Below, one piece after another: positions 37,548-40,413 of a stretch of 40,413 nucleotides of DNA. Numbering within the stretch: position 1 is the first letter of the stretch; every line of letters starts with the position of its first letter. The position numbers and the translations under genes were made by a program. The DNA is from Oscillospiraceae bacterium (GTDB lineage Bacteria; Bacillota; Clostridia; Oscillospirales; Oscillospiraceae): assembly GCA_017522015.1 (NCBI GenBank), contig JAFXAW010000025.1, positions 1 to 40,413 on the forward strand, read 5' to 3'. Under the pieces are notes generated by a model, which saw only the letters and a program-made list of their open reading frames with translations, had not been told where the DNA came from and ran no database searches.

Positions 37548-39137
37548 TCAATCCCTTTCAATCTCCGCAGAAACAGGCTCCGACACAGCGCGGCGCAGCC
37601 CGTCTGCCGGCGAATCATGCAGCAGGCAGGCGCGGCAGCACAGAAGATAGTGCTGCTCCCGCACCGGATCGTCCAGCTGCAGATGATAGATCTCCTTCAT
37701 TCTCCCCAGCCGATAGACGATCGTGCTTCTGTGCATATGCAGCGCCCGGCAGGCGCCGGCCAGAGACTTGCCCATCAACAGATAAAAATAGAGAATGCGG
37801 CAGTCATTGCGCCCGGACCGCTGGTCGGCGCGGTGGAGCGCGGCGATCTCGGGCGCCAGATAATAGGGCATCCGCTCGTCGCTGAAAAAGCTGTCCAGAA
37901 TATCGTCCGACGCCACGTCAATGTAAAACCACAGGCGGCGCTTGCCCGCCGCGGGCTCGTCCGACAGGGAAAGCCGGCCAAGCTCCAGCGCTCGCAGACT
38001 CTGTTTGAGTCCGAAAGCCACACCCAGAAGATCGGACATGGCATAACTCAGGCCGAAACGGCCGTTCATCGCCTCCGCGAGCGTTTCCAGACGCTGATAT
38101 TGGTACTGGGAGTACACCACGTCCGTCTCTCTTTCGCTGACGCACATCACGAAACGGAGCCGCCCGTCGTGCATGTAAACCGCCGAGTGGGGCAGCATTT
38201 CCCGCAGCTGCAGCATATAGGCGGCCGCCCGGTTATCCGGCACGGCCATCTCCAGCGTTCCCGTCACGAAAGCCCAGTCCGGCTTCGGGGAGAGCAGTGC
38301 GGTCAGCGGTTCCGGATCCCGGAACTGCAAAAGCTGATCGAAGGCGAAAGCGGCAATGCTGCCGGGCGCAAGGCGCAGCTTGGACAGGTTCAGCGAATGC
38401 CGCATAAAGCGGCACAGATCGTGCATCAGATCCAATATCCCCTGCGAGAGCGCCGTGCGGGTGACGGCGCAGGTCACATTGGCGCACAGCACACCGTCAC
38501 TGATGATGTTATAGAAAATCTGCGGCTTTCCGTCCTGCTCCGCGACAACGGCGCGCCCTTCGTCGTCATAGATATAGCGCCGCACGGGCATCAGCTCCCG
38601 GCGCGCATTGAGCAGGAATTCCGGCATCGGCCGCATGGTTCCGTCAAAGTCGAAGAAGGGATAGTCCTCCGTCGAAGCATCCCGGGAGATGGCAATCAGC
38701 GTATAGGAGGAATCCTGCACCAGCATCGGATTGAGCAGCATGTGCTCGCTGGCGTTGAGATATTCCTGCGGATTGCGCTTATCCAGCGAAAGCTCGGTCA
38801 GCGCTTCAATCCATGCGTGATAGCGCTCGATCGCATCGAGAAGAAGCTCCAAAAGCTCCTCCTGCCGCGCATCCTTACACAGCGCGATGCAATTGGGCAG
38901 GCTGCCGGTTTCCGCCTCCGCGCGCGTCACAAAGCAGGCATCCGCAGGGATCTCCATGCCCTCGCCCGGCAGCTGCTCCAGGCACAGATAGAGCGTGCGT
39001 GCGCGCAGGCGCTCCGTGCCCGGACGGAGGATCGCCGCGTGCGACACCTTGCGCGCCGGACGCTCCGTGAGGTCAAAGCGGCATTCCGGCTCAAACGCCG
39101 CCATGCAGTCGATCAGGTATGAAATCCAGACGTTCAT
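37548..39137 (-). CDS. PucR/CdaR-type transcription regulator
   Basis: A 529-aa regulator. The C-terminus carries the PucR-type helix-turn-helix, KSLAGACRALHMHRSTIVYR, then LGRMKEIYHLQLDDP, at about residues 463-500. The central part has the GGDEF-like/CdaR regulatory region (FGLSYAMSDLLGVAFGLKQS) and the N-terminal half a possible sensing domain (PMLVQDSSYTLIAISRDAS). Members control purine, amino acid, sugar acid and aromatic catabolism in answer to small molecules. The gene is 37 bases after the LysR gene, so both are likely one transcript, and 209 bases upstream of the FabK-PhlG operon in the same direction. It may activate that operon or the GRE genes; this is inferred from position only. 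Confidence 0.88.
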   Translation of the reverse strand: MNVWISYLIDCMAAFEPECRFDLTERPARKVSHAAILRPGTERLRARTLYLCLEQLPGEGMEIPADACFVTRAEAETGSLPNCIALCKDARQEELLELLLDAIERYHAWIEALTELSLDKRNPQEYLNASEHMLLNPMLVQDSSYTLIAISRDASTEDYPFFDFDGTMRPMPEFLLNARRELMPVRRYIYDDEGRAVVAEQDGKPQIFYNIISDGVLCANVTCAVTRTALSQGILDLMHDLCRFMRHSLNLSKLRLAPGSIAAFAFDQLLQFRDPEPLTALLSPKPDWAFVTGTLEMAVPDNRAAAYMLQLREMLPHSAVYMHDGRLRFVMCVSERETDVVYSQYQYQRLETLAEAMNGRFGLSYAMSDLLGVAFGLKQSLRALELGRLSLSDEPAAGKRRLWFYIDVASDDILDSFFSDERMPYYLAPEIAALHRADQRSGRNDCRILYFYLLMGKSLAGACRALHMHRSTIVYRLGRMKEIYHLQLDDPVREQHYLLCCRACLLHDSPADGLRRAVSEPVSAEIERD

Positions 39138-39173
39138 GCTTTTCGTCCCCCGAATCTTTCTGCGCGGCCGGGC

Positions 39174-40049
39174 TTATTTTTGACCATCGCAGTTAAAGAT
39201 CTCCGCGAGCTCATCGGCAAAGGCCGCCGCAGCCTGATTCTCCACGGAAAAGACGGCGTTGATATACACATTCGTGTCCAGCGGCAGATATTCAAACAGC
39301 TCCGAGTGCACAGCGCTGTCCCAGTCCGCAAAGATCATCACGCCGTTGCCGCGGGTGAGCTCGAACACCGCCGTATGGTAGTTGGCGCAGTTCTTGAACA
39401 CCGGCGTGAACTCGTCCCCGCAGATTCTGCTGGCCAGCGCCTCAAACTGATCCTTCGCGCTTGTGTCCCAGCCGAGGAACTGCGTATACCGCAGGTCGCC
39501 GATGCTCTTGACGTCCGGAAAGCACTTTTTGGAATACAGCACGCCGCAGCCCGTCGTGGCAACATGCTTCGTGCACATTCCCATCAGGAAGGTCTCCCGC
39601 AGATCAAGCGAGAGGATCATGTCCAGCTCCCGGTTTTTGAGCATATTGAGCATCTCCGGCAGGGGGAAGCACTCGATTCCGATGGTCAGATCCGGCTGCG
39701 TGGCGTGGAAGTGATCCATGATGGTCGGGCAGAAAGCCTCCGGATTCCAGGTGGAGGGGCAGCCGATGCGGATGTGCCGCGCCGTGCGGTCCCTGTACTG
39801 GTCGATCTCCTTGAGCAGATGGCGATACTCATCCTTCGAGCGGGAGAAAAATTCGTACAGCAGCTTGCCCGCGTAGGTCAGCGTGATGCTCTTCTCCCAT
39901 CTGGAAAACAGCGCAAATCCAAGCTCTTTTTCCATTGCAGAGATGCTCTTGCTGATCGCCGGCTGCGAGACAAACAGGCGGCTTGCAGCGCGGGTGATGC
40001 TTCCGTCTCCGGCCACGGCCAGGAAATAGTTGATCTGGGACTGTGTCAT
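39174..40049 (-). CDS. LysR-type transcription regulator
   Basis: A 291-aa LTTR. Residues 1-60 are the winged helix-turn-helix (INYFLAVAGDGSITRAASRL, FVSQPAISKSISAMEKELGF). Residues about 90-285 are the two-lobed ligand-binding domain (RHIRIGCPSTWNPEAFCP, TIGIECFPLPEMLNMLKNRE, LDMILSLDLRE). GTAGGA lies upstream of the ATG. It is divergently transcribed from the ferredoxin-like gene at 40246, with two 27-bp direct repeats in the gap, the common arrangement in which an LTTR activates the divergent gene and represses itself. The PucR regulator follows 36 bases downstream. The ligand is unknown; a short aromatic or carboxylic acid is usual for LTTRs near catabolic genes. Confidence 0.92.
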   Translation of the reverse strand: MTQSQINYFLAVAGDGSITRAASRLFVSQPAISKSISAMEKELGFALFSRWEKSITLTYAGKLLYEFFSRSKDEYRHLLKEIDQYRDRTARHIRIGCPSTWNPEAFCPTIMDHFHATQPDLTIGIECFPLPEMLNMLKNRELDMILSLDLRETFLMGMCTKHVATTGCGVLYSKKCFPDVKSIGDLRYTQFLGWDTSAKDQFEALASRICGDEFTPVFKNCANYHTAVFELTRGNGVMIFADWDSAVHSELFEYLPLDTNVYINAVFSVENQAAAAFADELAEIFNCDGQK

Positions 40050-40099
40050 GCGTCATTCCTACTTTCTCAGAAATATATCAAAACTTTTATAATGCTTTT

Positions 40100-40160
40100 G
40101 CCATGCATGTGCTGGAATGGTTATAATCCCTGCGCCATATGTGCGCTGAAATGGTTATAA
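40100..40160. promoter_or_regulatory. Two 27-bp direct repeats, probable LysR binding sites
   Basis: Unit 1 (40100-40126) and unit 2 (40134-40160) match at 22 of 27 positions, start with GCCAT and end with AATGGTTATAA. Their starts are 34 bases apart, about three helical turns. They fall between LysR and the ferredoxin gene, upstream of a weak -10-like TAAAAT at 40204-40209. Confidence 0.75.
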
Positions 40161-40245
40161 CAAATTTACCATAAGTGAATTAGATATTTCAAGTCCTATA
40201 TGTTAAAATGTAAATATATTTTAAGATGGAGGTATTGGGCTTTAT

Positions 40246-40413
40246 ATGATTTTCACGAATCACAGAATCGAATTCGATCCCGAGAAGTGCGTCGGTTGCC
40301 AGCTGTGCTACAAGGCTTGCTTCGTAGACGTCATCCGCTGGGATGCCGAGGCGAAGAAGCCGGTCTTCAAGTATGTTGAGGACTGCGAGCACTGCTTCTA
40401 CTGCCAGAGCGTC
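40246..40413 (+). CDS. 4Fe-4S ferredoxin-like protein, N-terminal 56 residues (3' truncated by window edge)
   Basis: The frame starts at ATG 40246 with GGAGG at 40228-40232 and is still open at the window end. It holds a full 4Fe-4S motif, Cys15-x2-Cys18-x2-Cys21-x3-Cys25 (EKCVGCQLCYKAC), and the start of a second, Cys47-x2-Cys50-x2-Cys53 (DCEHCFYC). Such two-cluster proteins are electron partners of FAD-dependent reductases, aldehyde oxidoreductases or adenylylsulfate reductase-type enzymes. What follows is outside the window. It is divergent from LysR and likely the first gene of a LysR-controlled operon. Electron transfer is sure at the level of family; the partner is not known. Confidence 0.88.
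   Translation, partial: MIFTNHRIEFDPEKCVGCQLCYKACFVDVIRWDAEAKKPVFKYVEDCEHCFYCQSV

Overview
The window reads as a GC-rich Clostridia chromosome. Gene content points to an anaerobic, butyrate-forming gut Firmicute, most likely of the Oscillospiraceae/Ruminococcaceae type. The reasons are a hbd-bcd-etfB-etfA butyryl-CoA block, oxygen-sensitive glycyl radical enzymes with a radical SAM activase, strong AAGGAGG-type ribosome binding sites, consensus sigma-A promoters, and stem-loop terminators ending in T runs. The organism is inferred from gene content only. No rRNA, tRNA, CRISPR array, transposase or phage gene was seen.

Layout. (1) 1-4060, plus strand: tail of the butyrate operon, closed by a strong terminator. 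(2) 4091-9826: a MoaF-like lipocalin-fold gene behind a palindromic operator-promoter, convergent with glycyl radical enzyme GRE1. GRE1 is divergent from an Old-Yellow-Enzyme type enoate/dienoyl-CoA reductase. (3) 9830-13110: an MBOAT O-acyltransferase plus a DHHW/AlgJ-like partner, bracketed by two copies of a 34-bp repeat. (4) 13172-14511: a membrane XRE regulator with a zinc ribbon, then a GNAT acetyltransferase. (5) 22387 down to 14477, minus strand: two envelope/glycan operons. The first encodes a secreted PIG-L deacetylase with a repeat-rich tail, a phosphodiester glycosidase (NAGPA) protein, an unknown membrane protein and a GT2-GtrA fusion. The second encodes a second NAGPA-like protein and an altered Lgt-like protein. 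(6) 25229 down to 22631, minus: a LUD protein and a double-length MoaF-like protein. (7) 25275-26391, minus: an acyltransferase-3. (8) 26687-31622, plus: a GH120 beta-xylosidase, a ROK kinase and a lipoprotein with a duplicated WYGWW domain. (9) 40160 down to 31655, mostly minus: GRE2 with its activase, a DAPG/phloretin-hydrolase-like protein with a FabK/nitronate-monooxygenase-like flavoprotein, a PucR-type regulator and a LysR regulator. The LysR gene is divergent from a truncated 4Fe-4S ferredoxin gene at the right edge.

The most interesting theme is a dispersed set of genes that look like one anaerobic catabolic system: two related glycyl radical enzymes of unassigned substrate (both Cys452-Gln-Glu454), one activase, single and fused MoaF-like proteins, a PhlG-like C-C hydrolase, two flavin reductases and a ferredoxin, with two specific regulators alongside. 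A polyphenol or aryl-acid substrate is a hypothesis resting on the PhlG-like and enoate-reductase-like members. A shared 12-bp element in the GRE1 and LUD-MoaF promoters is weak support for co-regulation. The second theme is a surface-glycan remodelling set: O-acetylation pair, PIG-L, two NAGPA domains, GT2-GtrA and the Lgt-like protein.
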